DNA from: Bacteroidia bacterium
GTDB lineage: Bacteria > Bacteroidota > Bacteroidia > B-17B0 > Aurantibacillaceae
Direction of reading: 5' to 3'
Assembly (NCBI GenBank): GCA_026414605.1
Contig: JAOAIP010000022.1
Coordinates: forward strand, 1-48,333
DNA: 48,333 nt
In this document: positions 25,963 to 34,611 of the stretch, piece after piece
Position numbering within the stretch: the first letter of the stretch is position 1
Layout of the letters: each line of letters starts with the position of its first letter
Translations under genes and position numbers: made by a program
The notes under the pieces: generated by a model
Seen by the model: the letters and a program-made list of their open reading frames with translations, nothing else
Databases searched by the model: none
What the model was told of the DNA's origin: nothing

Positions 25963-27018
25963 TTAATTATCGTGTTTTTTTAGCCACTCTATTACTGCTG
26001 GGGCTAATTCATTTTGTGATTTAGAACCTACAAATACTCCAATGTGCCCGCCTTTGAAACTGTAAAGTGTTTTATCTTTACTTCCTACCAAATCATTTAA
26101 AGGAATTGTTGCTGCAGGAGGCACTAGATGATCTTCAGTGGCATAGATATTCAATAATGGGCAAGTGATGTTTTTCAAATTTACTTTTTGTCCTTTGATG
26201 ACTAATTCACCTTTTACTAATTTATTTTGTTGATATAAGTCCTTCATAAATTGGCGGAAACATTCTCCTGCTTGGTCGGGGCTTTCGTTAATCCATTTTT
26301 CCATTCTCAAAAAATTCAATAATTTTTCTTTATCGTCAATAATACTCATCAGATTTTGTTGCTTTTGCAATTTCATCATTGGCTTTAAGATTTCAAATCC
26401 AACGTTCAAAAAGTCGCCAGGAATTAAGCCGTGATAACCTTCTACTAATTTATCAAAGTCCATATCTTTGCTCCAACGGAACAATAATCCATCATTCGTT
26501 GAAAAATCTATTGGTGTAACATGTGTGACTAAGTTTTTTACTTTTTCTTGATGTAAAGCCGTATAAATTACCGAAAGTGTTCCTCCTTGACAAATACTCA
26601 ACAGTGTGATTTTATCGTGGCCAGTAGTTTTACGAATATAATCAACGCAATGATCAATGTAATCAATATAATCATCACAAGTTAAGTATCTATCGGCTTT
26701 GGTTGGAAATCCCCAATCAATGAGATACAAATCAGCACCGCCTTTTAATAAGTTTTTGATATAAGAACGATCGGGCTGAAGGTCTAACATTTTGTAAGTA
26801 TTTACTAAAGCATACACAATCAAAATAGGCGTTTTGATAGTAGGGGGTGTTTCTCTATCATAGTGGTAGAGAACTAATTTATCCTCTTTGTAAACAGCGG
26901 TTTTTGGAGTTGTTGCAATATCTATTTCTTTAATATCTTTGAGCACTTCTGCTCCTTTTAGCATTTTTTCTGCTAATTCAGCCATTTCTTTCATTTGATT
27001 GATATTTACTGGTTCCAT
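25963..27018 (-). CDS. phaC: Class III polyhydroxyalkanoate synthase subunit PhaC
   Basis: A 351-residue alpha/beta-hydrolase that polymerises 3-hydroxyacyl-CoA into storage polyester. Using ATG at 27018, the catalytic set is C143 (SICQGG), D296 (TEDHLVPP) and H325 (KGGHIG), aligned six residues before the C149/D302/H331 triad of the Allochromatium enzyme. AVYKEDKLVLY, LIVYALVN, DVYLIDWG-like LYLIDWGF and FLRMEKWINESPDQAGE are strong class III signatures. The nucleophile box has Ser where Gly is usual before Ile-Cys. An upstream Met at 27078 gives an unrelated hydrophobic extension and is rejected. Class III synthases need a PhaE partner, and none is in this window, nor phaA or phaB. Confidence 0.9.
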   Translation of the reverse strand: MEPVNINQMKEMAELAEKMLKGAEVLKDIKEIDIATTPKTAVYKEDKLVLYHYDRETPPTIKTPILIVYALVNTYKMLDLQPDRSYIKNLLKGGADLYLIDWGFPTKADRYLTCDDYIDYIDHCVDYIRKTTGHDKITLLSICQGGTLSVIYTALHQEKVKNLVTHVTPIDFSTNDGLLFRWSKDMDFDKLVEGYHGLIPGDFLNVGFEILKPMMKLQKQQNLMSIIDDKEKLLNFLRMEKWINESPDQAGECFRQFMKDLYQQNKLVKGELVIKGQKVNLKNITCPLLNIYATEDHLVPPAATIPLNDLVGSKDKTLYSFKGGHIGVFVGSKSQNELAPAVIEWLKKHDN

Positions 27019-27081
27019 ACAAATTATTTTATTGCTGCAAAATAACAAATTATTTATGAGAATAACAAGGTTAAACAAACT

Positions 27082-28398
27082 CTAATTCACCGTTTTTCTT
27101 CCGATGGACTCGTAGTGAAATCCTAATTCTTGCATTTGTTGTAAATCGTAGATATTTCTTCCATCAAAGATATTTTTACCTTTCATTAATTGTTGCATTT
27201 TTTGAAAATCAGGATTTCTAAACACTTGCCATTCGGTGCATATAACCAATGCGTCGGCATCTTTTAAGGCATCATAAGGATTATTAGTGTATTCAATAGT
27301 TTTTTCATCAAATATCTTCTTAAAATTATTCATTGCTTCGGGATCGTAAGCAGAAATATGGGCATTTTCATTTAATAAAGCACGAATGATATCTATGGCG
27401 GGGGCTTCACGAACATCATCGGTATCGGGCTTGAATGCTAATCCCCACACGGCAATTTTTTTTCCTTTTAAATCTTTGAAATAGTTCTTCAATTTTTTGG
27501 GAAGCAGTGCTTTTTGTAACTGATTCACTTGCATTACAGCATTGAGTATTTTAAACTCATAATTATATTCGGATGCAGTATAATGCAATGCCATCACATC
27601 TTTTGGAAAACAACTTCCACCATAACCTATTCCTGCAAATAAAAATCTTTTTCCTATCCGTTCATCACTGCCTATGCCTAAACGAATCATATCTACATCT
27701 GCTCCTACTTTTTCGCACAAATTCGCAATTTCATTCATAAACGAAATTTTTAATGCTAAAAAAGCATTAGCAGCATATTTCGTAAGTTCAGATGAACGTT
27801 CATCCATAAAGATAATAGGATTCCCTTGTCTAACAAAGGGTTTGTACAATTCTGTGAGTATTTTTTGGGCTTTTTCACTTTGAGTTCCGATAACAATTCT
27901 ATCGGGTTTCATAAAATCATCAACAGCAAAGCCCTCTCTCAAAAATTCAGGATTTGAAACTATATCTACATATTGTTTATTTTTTTCTGCAAATATCTGT
28001 TTGATTTTATCAGCAGTTCCAACAGGAACAGTACTTTTTGTAATTACAATTTTATAGTCGTTGACCAAATCGGCTATTTGTTTTGAAACATTTAATACAT
28101 AAGATAAGTCCGCACTGCCATCTTCGCCTGGGGGCGTTGGCAATGCTAAAAAAATAATTTCAGCAAAATCAACGGCTTCTTTTAATTCAGTAGTAAAATT
28201 TAATCGTCCTGCTTTGATATTCCTTTGAAATAAATTATCTAAATGGGGTTCATAAATAGGCACAATGCCTTGTTTCATTTTTTCAACTTTATTTTTATCA
28301 ATATCTACACAAAGAACTTCGTTGCCTGATTCAGCAAGACAAGTGCCTGTAACAAGCCCTACATATCCTGTTCCTACAACGGCTATTTTTTTACTCAT
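27082..28398 (-). CDS. ugd: UDP-glucose 6-dehydrogenase
   Basis: A 438-residue cytosolic NAD enzyme that oxidises UDP-glucose twice to UDP-glucuronate for capsule or exopolysaccharide. NAD motif GTGYVGLVTG at residues 9-18, the family segments LALPTPPGEDGSADLSYV near 85-102 and KSTVPVGT near 121-128, and catalytic C263 in GYGGSCFPKD are all present. Length fits the family. It lies between phaC and a DegT-family aminotransferase and has its own promoter region with two tandem -7 boxes. Confidence 0.95.
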   Translation of the reverse strand: MSKKIAVVGTGYVGLVTGTCLAESGNEVLCVDIDKNKVEKMKQGIVPIYEPHLDNLFQRNIKAGRLNFTTELKEAVDFAEIIFLALPTPPGEDGSADLSYVLNVSKQIADLVNDYKIVITKSTVPVGTADKIKQIFAEKNKQYVDIVSNPEFLREGFAVDDFMKPDRIVIGTQSEKAQKILTELYKPFVRQGNPIIFMDERSSELTKYAANAFLALKISFMNEIANLCEKVGADVDMIRLGIGSDERIGKRFLFAGIGYGGSCFPKDVMALHYTASEYNYEFKILNAVMQVNQLQKALLPKKLKNYFKDLKGKKIAVWGLAFKPDTDDVREAPAIDIIRALLNENAHISAYDPEAMNNFKKIFDEKTIEYTNNPYDALKDADALVICTEWQVFRNPDFQKMQQLMKGKNIFDGRNIYDLQQMQELGFHYESIGRKTVN

Positions 28399-28474
28399 AA
28401 TAATTTATTTTTGAAAATTTTTAAGTAAATGTTTTATTTAATCAATAAATTAAGTATTATTATTATTATTTTAG

Positions 28475-28499
28475 CAAAACTATTTATCACACAAAGATA
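28475..28499 (-). promoter_or_regulatory. Two tandem -7 boxes upstream of ugd
   Basis: On the minus strand TATCTTTG (28492-28499) and TAGTTTTG (28475-28482) are both perfect TAnnTTTG. Either could start the ugd transcript, and no clear -33 element decides. An ATT microsatellite (about 28455-28471) follows in the leader. Confidence 0.5.
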
Positions 28500-28516
28500 T
28501 TTCTTGAATAATATTT

Positions 28517-29656
28517 TTAGTTATTAAAAAAATTCAACACGGCATTTGTAATTTGTTCTAATGTATCTTCTGTTAGTTCTGTATGCATTGGCAAAGATAA
28601 AACAGATGCACAAAGCATTTCTGTAACAGGGAAATCGCCTTTTTTGTAACGAGGACTTTGATATGCTTTTTGTAAATGCAGAGGAATAGGATAATAAATC
28701 ATACTTGGAATGCCTTGTTCTTGCAAGAAAGCACGTAATGCATCTCTTTTGCCATTTTTAATTTGCAAAGTATATTGGTGAAAAACGTGCGTAGAGTTCG
28801 GATTTCTTGCAGGAATTATAATTTCGGGATGATTAGAAAATTTTCTATCGTAATATTCTGCTGCTTTTTGACGGGCTTGAATGTATTGGTCAAGATACTT
28901 AAGTTTGACATCTAATATGGCTGCCTGAATAGAATCTAAGCGTGAATTCACGCCAAGCACATCGTGCACATATTGTTTGCTTTGTCCGTGAGATGCAATC
29001 ATTCTGCAACGTTGAGCCAGTTCATCATCGTTGGTCATTATAGCACCACCATCTCCAAAGCAACCTAAATTTTTGGATGGGAAAAAGGAAGTACAACCTA
29101 TGTGTCCGATAGTTCCTGCTTTTTTTTGAGTACCATTTTGAAACGTATATTCAGCCCCTATGGCTTGGGCGTTGTCTTCAATCACATAGAGATTATACTT
29201 TTTAGCAATTTCCATAATGGCATCCATATTGGCACATTGTCCAAACAAATGAACCGGTACAATGGCTTTGGTCTTTTCAGTGATATTTCTTTCAAGGGCT
29301 TCTATATTGATATCAAAGGTAGATGGATTGACATCTACAAGAACAGGTGTAAGTCCTAATAAGCCAATGACTTCGGCAGTAGCCACATAGGTAAAGTCCG
29401 CAGTAATAACTTCATCACCAGGTTTTAATCCTAATGCCATCATTGCAATTTGCAGAGCGTCTGTGCCATTTGCACAAGGGATAACGTGTTTTACTTGAAG
29501 GTATTGTTCTAAATTTTGTTGAAATCTTTTGACCGCAGGACCATTGATAAATGCTGTAGATTCTAATACTTCTTGAATAGCCGCATCTATTTCGGGCTTA
29601 ATTTTAAGATACTGATTTTTAAGATCTACCATTGGTGTTAAAGGGGCTTTATTCAT
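28517..29656 (-). CDS. DegT/DnrJ/EryC1/StrS-family sugar aminotransferase
   Basis: A 379-residue PLP enzyme that aminates a keto-sugar nucleotide. Internal aldimine Lys is K195 in FFPSKNLGCFGDGGA; D161 (VIEDNAQAIGA) binds the PLP ring nitrogen; GTDALQIAM near 65 holds the phosphate. The VDLKNQY start and DVLGVNSRLDSIQAA segment are close to WbpE/ArnB-like enzymes of O-antigen synthesis. The nearest visible sugar gene is ugd, 118 bases downstream, which suggests a surface polysaccharide role; the exact sugar is unknown. Confidence 0.9.
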   Translation of the reverse strand: MNKAPLTPMVDLKNQYLKIKPEIDAAIQEVLESTAFINGPAVKRFQQNLEQYLQVKHVIPCANGTDALQIAMMALGLKPGDEVITADFTYVATAEVIGLLGLTPVLVDVNPSTFDINIEALERNITEKTKAIVPVHLFGQCANMDAIMEIAKKYNLYVIEDNAQAIGAEYTFQNGTQKKAGTIGHIGCTSFFPSKNLGCFGDGGAIMTNDDELAQRCRMIASHGQSKQYVHDVLGVNSRLDSIQAAILDVKLKYLDQYIQARQKAAEYYDRKFSNHPEIIIPARNPNSTHVFHQYTLQIKNGKRDALRAFLQEQGIPSMIYYPIPLHLQKAYQSPRYKKGDFPVTEMLCASVLSLPMHTELTEDTLEQITNAVLNFFNN

Positions 29657-29705
29657 TTTAAAAAATTTTGCCGTGAATATACAATAATTTTAAATGCTGA
29701 CTTTC

Positions 29706-30422
29706 TTAGTATTTTAATTCAAACTCCATCAAAGCATCTTTTAAAAAGGACAAAGATTGAACTTGTTGCAACAACAAATGATGCCTCATATAATCCAACA
29801 AAATATGTGTCAAGCGAAACACAGGAAGGTCCTTCCAATTCAATTGTTTATTATCAAAGAAAAATTGATACAAAAGTTGAGAGTCGTTTTTATCTAATGT
29901 TTGTTCATTAGGACGAGAAATAAATTTACCTTCTTGTAAATGAAAATATGCATTTAATGAGTCAAAATTTTCAAGTGGTGTATGGCCTGATAATATCACA
30001 AATTCTCGCAAAAAGAGTAAGTGAAATAGCGGTAATGATTCGGTATTTGATTGGTCTAATTGGATAAAGGTTGAATTTAATAAAGAAAAAATCTTCTCAT
30101 CAATGACTTCTTCTTCTTTTAATGTTTTGATTAATACTTCAACTAAAAATTGAGCAATCGCATTTTTCTTAAAATCAATATAAAGCGTTTGATAAACATA
30201 ACTTGGCTTAATGTCTTTGATTTGATATCTTTGAGATTTTTTTTGAACAATTTGAACATCAATGATATTAGGCACTTGAAGGTGAGCAGGTTGAATGAAA
30301 TGATTGATTTCTACCGCTGCTGTAATAAGTCCTTTTTGTTCGGTGTATAATTTTAGTAAATACTGAAAATCTTTAATTTGAATTTTATTTAATACAATGG
30401 CTTTAGTTTGTATAAACTCCAT
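29706..30422 (-). CDS. recO: DNA repair protein RecO
   Basis: A 238-residue recombination mediator that helps load RecA on gaps by displacing SSB. The N-terminal OB-fold is recognisable (KAIVLNKIQIKDFQYLLKLYTEQKGLITA), followed by a helical domain. The family's zinc cysteines, absent in many Bacteroidota, are not seen. A TTG two codons upstream could extend the frame, but ATG at 30422 is the natural start. Upstream is the repeat-filled gap 30423-30958. Confidence 0.85.
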   Translation of the reverse strand: MEFIQTKAIVLNKIQIKDFQYLLKLYTEQKGLITAAVEINHFIQPAHLQVPNIIDVQIVQKKSQRYQIKDIKPSYVYQTLYIDFKKNAIAQFLVEVLIKTLKEEEVIDEKIFSLLNSTFIQLDQSNTESLPLFHLLFLREFVILSGHTPLENFDSLNAYFHLQEGKFISRPNEQTLDKNDSQLLYQFFFDNKQLNWKDLPVFRLTHILLDYMRHHLLLQQVQSLSFLKDALMEFELKY

Positions 30423-30480
30423 AAACAAAATGGCTTACAAAAATTTGTTGTTACTTTCTACTTTCTTCCTTATAGGTGTC

Positions 30481-30560
30481 GCCCTTTCAGGGCTTGAAAT
30501 GTTGTAGATTTATTTTCACAGGGCTTTGCCCTGTGCTATTGTATTTTGCCCCTTCGGGGC
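30481..30560. repeat. Cluster of three triloop hairpins
   Basis: Three perfect short palindromes lie within 80 bases: GCCCT-TTC-AGGGC (30481-30493), CACAGGGC-TTT-GCCCTGTG (30517-30535) and GCCCC-TTC-GGGGC (30548-30560). They resemble the AGTCCC-TGC-GGGACT hairpin at 20143-20157. This layout is of the dispersed repeat type seen in Bacteroidota intergenic DNA rather than a gene. Confidence 0.7.
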
Positions 30561-30564
30561 TTAA

Positions 30565-30930
30565 ACTCATCCCCATCCCTTCTCTTTTGAAAAAGAGAAG
30601 GGCGATTTGAAAATCATTTTCCCCCTCTTTAACTTTGTTAGATAGGGGAAATTAAAGGGGGTGAGTTAAAAATGGCAATGATTAAAGTAGTCAAAGCATC
30701 CGTGCCGCCTTATCTTATCCCCCTCTCTAATTCATTTAGAGAGGGGGAATTAAAGGGGGTGAGTAAAAAACTCCGCATCCCTTACGCGAATTTTAGTCAA
30801 AAGTTAAAAGTCAAAAATTGAAAGTAATTATCCTTAAAAAATTTAAAGCACCCAATATTTATCAAAAACATTATTCTTTATCACTTTCAACTTTCTACTT
30901 TGAACTTTCTACTAATTATTGTGGTTTAGT
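30565..30930 (+). repeat. Composite hairpin repeat, copy A
   Basis: Contains a 12-bp stem CCCTTCTCTTTT/AAAAGAGAAGGG (30577-30602), a degenerate CCCCCTCTTTAA...GGGGG module ending in GGGGGTGAG (30628-30665), and a perfect stem CCCCCTCTCTAA/TTAGAGAGGGGG (30719-30747). Then GGGGGTGAG, CTCCGCATCCC and a roughly 130-base tail of TTAGTCAAAAGTTAAAAG type. The last hairpin and tail are shared in the same orientation with copy B (34922-35230). Together with the triloop cluster this fills the gap 30423-30958. Confidence 0.75.
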
Positions 30931-30958
30931 TTGAAGTGCTGTGTAATAATAATCTGTT

Positions 30959-31624
30959 TTACTTAATACTTTCTTTTTTCTTTTTAAGTTCTTCTAATGC
31001 TTTATTTTGATTCGCAAGTTCTTGTTTTTTCTTTTCAATTTCTGATTCATTGTTTTTTATTTCTTCTTCGGCTTTTTTAATTTTTTCTTTATAGTCCTCA
31101 ATATCTTTTTTTAGTTTTTCATTTTTCTTTTCTAATGATTTTTGTTTATCTTCAATATCTGCTACTAATTTTGATTGTTCTTTGATTTGTTTTTCTAATG
31201 GCTTAATGCTCATTTCAATGGCAAATTCTTTCATCATTTTTTCAATATATCTACTTTTATCTTTATCATTGTCTTTCAAATAATTTCCATTTCCCAAATC
31301 AACAGCCACTTTCATTACTATACTTTTATCAGATTGTTCATCAAAAGTAGTATAAATATCTACGGGATTATTGCCCCAATCTTTTATTAATACATTATCC
31401 CCAAAAACTTCATTCCCACTACTTTTCACTTTTTCATTTTTGAAGTCGTTTAATTTGTCTTTCCATTCACTTTTTATTTCCTCCATAGTATTGTTATAAA
31501 TCTTGACTTCCAAACAAGGTGCTTTCCCCGCAGAAAAAGAACCTGATGATTCTTTGACTTTAATTTCTTGGGCTTGGCTGATAAACACAAAAGCACTTAA
31601 TACTAATACATAAATTGTTTTCAT
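30959..31624 (-). CDS. Secreted protein with C-terminal coiled coil
   Basis: A 221-residue protein with a signal peptide (residues 1-18, ending ISQAQ). Residues 20-140 form a mixed globular part (SFSAGKAPCLEVKIYNN, VDIYTTFDEQSDKS). From about residue 143 to the end it is a long charged coiled coil with heptad-like Lys/Glu/Leu/Ile spacing. It has no T9SS domain or lipobox, so it is probably periplasmic. I do not recognise a family. It follows murQ by 47 bases with a near-consensus -7 box (TATATTAG) between, so it may be separate from that operon. Confidence 0.75.
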   Translation of the reverse strand: MKTIYVLVLSAFVFISQAQEIKVKESSGSFSAGKAPCLEVKIYNNTMEEIKSEWKDKLNDFKNEKVKSSGNEVFGDNVLIKDWGNNPVDIYTTFDEQSDKSIVMKVAVDLGNGNYLKDNDKDKSRYIEKMMKEFAIEMSIKPLEKQIKEQSKLVADIEDKQKSLEKKNEKLKKDIEDYKEKIKKAEEEIKNNESEIEKKKQELANQNKALEELKKKKESIK

Positions 31625-31671
31625 ACGCCATTGTTTTGGTTGCTAATATAGGGAAAAATTTTAAGGTGTTT

Positions 31672-32490
31672 TTAATGATTATTTTTATTCAACCATTCCA
31701 TTGCTTTTCGTACACTACCTTGTTGAAGTAAAACATCTTTGAGATAATCATAATCATTAATTCCTGTATTTCGCATCAATATACGCACGCCTCTATCAAT
31801 GAGTTTATTATTTGCCAATTGCATATCTACCATTTTATTGCCTTTTACTCTACCTAATTGTATCATCACAGAAGTAGAAATCATATTCAAAATAAGTTTT
31901 TGTGCTGTACCTGCTTTCATTCTTGTAGATCCTGTTACAAATTCTGGTCCTACCACGACTTCAATAGGATAATTGGCATATTTGCTTATTTCAGCATTGG
32001 GATTGCAAGCAATAGATCCTGTAAGGATATTATGTTTTTGACATTCTTTTAATGCCCCAACGACATAAGGTGTCGTTCCAGATGCAGACAAACCAATTAT
32101 TACATCCTTTGTATTTACTTTGTGTTTCTTCAAATCCTTCCATCCTTGATGAATATCATCTTCTGCAAATTCTACAGCTTGTGTGATGGCTTTTTTTCCA
32201 CCTGCAATAATACCTATCACTCTTCCATACTCAATACCATAAGTAGGTGGACATTCTGATGCATCTACTATACCCAGTCGCCCGCTTGTTCCTGCCCCAA
32301 TATAAAACAATCTTCCGCCTTGCTTCATTTTTTCAACAATTGCTTGAACAAGTGGAACAATAGCAGGAATAACTTTTTCAACAGCATCCGGAACTTTTTT
32401 ATCTTCTTGATTGATATTTTTGAGCAATTCTTCAATGCTCATTTTTTCAAGATGATTATACAATGAATCGCTTTCTGTAATCTTTGTCAT
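31672..32490 (-). CDS. murQ: N-acetylmuramic acid 6-phosphate etherase
   Basis: A 272-residue SIS-fold enzyme that splits the lactyl ether of MurNAc-6-phosphate, giving GlcNAc-6-phosphate and lactate, for recycling of peptidoglycan sugar. The substrate loop GAGTSGRLGIVDASECPPTYG lies at residues 65-85 with the catalytic Glu at E79, and VEFAEDD with the second Glu near 109. The sequence GSTRMKAGTAQK near 190 is also typical. It overlaps the preceding Cys-x-Cys protein gene by four bases and so is coupled to it and hutH. No murP or nagK partner is in the window. Confidence 0.95.
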   Translation of the reverse strand: MTKITESDSLYNHLEKMSIEELLKNINQEDKKVPDAVEKVIPAIVPLVQAIVEKMKQGGRLFYIGAGTSGRLGIVDASECPPTYGIEYGRVIGIIAGGKKAITQAVEFAEDDIHQGWKDLKKHKVNTKDVIIGLSASGTTPYVVGALKECQKHNILTGSIACNPNAEISKYANYPIEVVVGPEFVTGSTRMKAGTAQKLILNMISTSVMIQLGRVKGNKMVDMQLANNKLIDRGVRILMRNTGINDYDYLKDVLLQQGSVRKAMEWLNKNNH

Positions 32491-33059
32491 TTTAAGTATT
32501 TTTTAGCAATGAATAAAAATAAAAGAAATCCAATAACTGATAAAGCCAAATAAATATACAATTCAAATCTATCTGGCAAAATATTTTTATGAAAAGCATA
32601 AGAAGTATCTTCACTCACTTTTATTTCAGGAAAATGTTGTTTTAATTTTTCTAATTCTTCATCATAAGTAATAATGTGTGTAGCAATAAAAAAATCTTCT
32701 GCATCATTGGTAAACTTTTTTCTACTTAAACCACACCAATCTACTTGACAAGAATTTATTTGTTTACTTTTAGCATAAATAATCCATTCTTCACCCTCAT
32801 TTACAGGCACAGCACATTCATCATTTTCAGGAAATAACACTTTATAGTTTTTATAAGCGTTTCCTTTAAATAAATTTAATACCTCCACTTCTGCTACTAA
32901 AAAATGATTTTGATGCGGAATTATTTTTTTAATCACTACACGAGCAATGACATCGTATTCATTCGCCACTTCTGGTGTCCATTGTATAACAGGACATTGA
33001 CAAGCATAGTGCAATTGCCAACAAAAAAGAAATACTAACAAGTAATTTAATTTTCCCAT
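32487..33059 (-). CDS. Secreted C-terminally anchored protein with CxC start, NTR/TIMP-like
   Basis: A 190-residue protein. A signal peptide (about 1-18) ends at HYAC, so the mature chain begins near Cys-Gln-Cys-Pro. The beta-rich body (VIARVVIKKIIPHQNHFLVAEVEVLNLFKGN and PENDECAVPVNEGEEWIIYAK) with additional Cys (SCQVDWCGLSR) resembles the OB-fold NTR domain of TIMP-like proteins, whose mature N terminus is also Cys-x-Cys. A TM helix at about 166-184 plus a Lys tail anchors the C terminus. The NTR call is inference from pattern only. It is between hutH (6-base gap) and murQ (4-base overlap). Confidence 0.6.
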   Translation of the reverse strand: MGKLNYLLVFLFCWQLHYACQCPVIQWTPEVANEYDVIARVVIKKIIPHQNHFLVAEVEVLNLFKGNAYKNYKVLFPENDECAVPVNEGEEWIIYAKSKQINSCQVDWCGLSRKKFTNDAEDFFIATHIITYDEELEKLKQHFPEIKVSEDTSYAFHKNILPDRFELYIYLALSVIGFLLFLFIAKKYLK

Positions 33060-33065
33060 AAAAAC

Positions 33066-34571
33066 TTATTTATTGAACATTGAATACCATTCTAATAATT
33101 TATTTTCAATAAATTTTTTAGTAGCGTGAATATACCCATAAAGCGTTGTATCTTTTTCAATAAATGGCACAATCGTTCTATACTCCTCTAATAATTGATG
33201 AATAAATTTTGATGATTTTATATCTTGACGAAAATTCAATGCTTGGGCAGCAGTAAATAATTCAATGGCTAAAAGTTCCTTTACATTTTCAAAAATTTCA
33301 ATGCATTTGTTTGCCGCATTGGATCCCATACTTACATAATCTTCTTGTCCATTAGATGAGACAATACTATCTGCAGAAGCAGGCGTGCATAATATCTTAT
33401 TACGATTCACCAACGATGCTGCTGTATATTGTGGAATCATAAACCCTGAATGTAAACCCGGATGCTTGACCAAAAATGCTGGTAATCCACGAATTCCAGA
33501 AATTAATTGATACACTCTACGTTCAGAAATTCCGCCTAATTGATTTAATGCCAAAGCCAAAGTATCAAAAGCATTTGATAAAATCTGTCCGTGAAAATTT
33601 CCCCCTGACAAAATTAAATTCTCATCAGGAAAAATTAAAGGATTGTCCGTTACAGAGTTTACTTCTGTTTCAATAATTGATTTTATAAATTGAATGAGAT
33701 CATAAGATGCCCCGTGCACTTGCGGAATACATCTAAAAGAATACGGATCTTGAACGGCTTTGTTTTCAGTGCTATAAAAATTTGGACTATCCTTGAGAAT
33801 CGCATTGATTTGTTGAGCGGTAAAAGATTGTCCTTTGTGCGATCTTACATTGTGAATATGTTCATCAAATGGTTCATAGCGACAATGAAATGCTTCTAAC
33901 GAAACAGCGGCTATTACATTTGCAGCAGTGAATAATGGCAAAACATTAATCATCAAATAAATTCCTATTCCGCTCATATACTGCGTTCCATTTAATAATG
34001 CCAATCCTTCTTTGGGATGCAATCGTAGTTTTTGCCAACCCAATTTTTGATACAATTCTTTTGTGGATATTTTTTGATTATTAAAATACACTTCACCTTC
34101 TCCAATAAGTGTTAAGGACAAATGGGCTAATGGTGCTAAATCGCCCGATGCTCCTAACGATCCTTGTTGATAAATAACAGGATAAACTTCATTATTAAAC
34201 ATTTCTACCAATCGTAATATCGTCTCTTTATTTACAGCACTATGCCCCAAAAGCAAGTTTTGTATTTTACTCAATACAATCCATTTAGTGATGTGCGGCG
34301 GCAATTCCTTTCCTACCCCACAAGAATGACTCTTTATCAAATTCTCCTGCAATTGAACCAATTGATCATCCTCAATTCGCACATTACACAACGATCCAAA
34401 ACCTGTATTGATACCATAATAAGACCTATTATTTTGAGTCAATGTTTGATTAAGATACTCAAAACATTTTTGTGCTTTATCTAATGCACCATCCAAAAGA
34501 TGCACTTTTTCATTAGTTTGATAAATCAATTCATCAACATTAATAGGACGATGATAATGCAATTGTATCAT
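33066..34571 (-). CDS. hutH: Histidine ammonia-lyase
   Basis: A 501-residue enzyme that removes ammonia from L-histidine to give urocanate, the first step toward glutamate. The MIO prosthetic group forms from A141-S142-G143 in GSLGASGDLAPLAH, and the active-site Tyr and loop are Y52 in YYGINTGFG. SVTDNPLIF and SSNGQEDYVSMG are further signatures of the aromatic ammonia-lyase family. A tyrosine or phenylalanine lyase cannot be wholly excluded. It heads a tight operon with an NTR-like protein and murQ. The other hut genes are absent here. Confidence 0.93.
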   Translation of the reverse strand: MIQLHYHRPINVDELIYQTNEKVHLLDGALDKAQKCFEYLNQTLTQNNRSYYGINTGFGSLCNVRIEDDQLVQLQENLIKSHSCGVGKELPPHITKWIVLSKIQNLLLGHSAVNKETILRLVEMFNNEVYPVIYQQGSLGASGDLAPLAHLSLTLIGEGEVYFNNQKISTKELYQKLGWQKLRLHPKEGLALLNGTQYMSGIGIYLMINVLPLFTAANVIAAVSLEAFHCRYEPFDEHIHNVRSHKGQSFTAQQINAILKDSPNFYSTENKAVQDPYSFRCIPQVHGASYDLIQFIKSIIETEVNSVTDNPLIFPDENLILSGGNFHGQILSNAFDTLALALNQLGGISERRVYQLISGIRGLPAFLVKHPGLHSGFMIPQYTAASLVNRNKILCTPASADSIVSSNGQEDYVSMGSNAANKCIEIFENVKELLAIELFTAAQALNFRQDIKSSKFIHQLLEEYRTIVPFIEKDTTLYGYIHATKKFIENKLLEWYSMFNK

Positions 34572-34611
34572 AAGTAAATTTATTTAATGATTATTGTTTA
34601 AATTTTTATTT

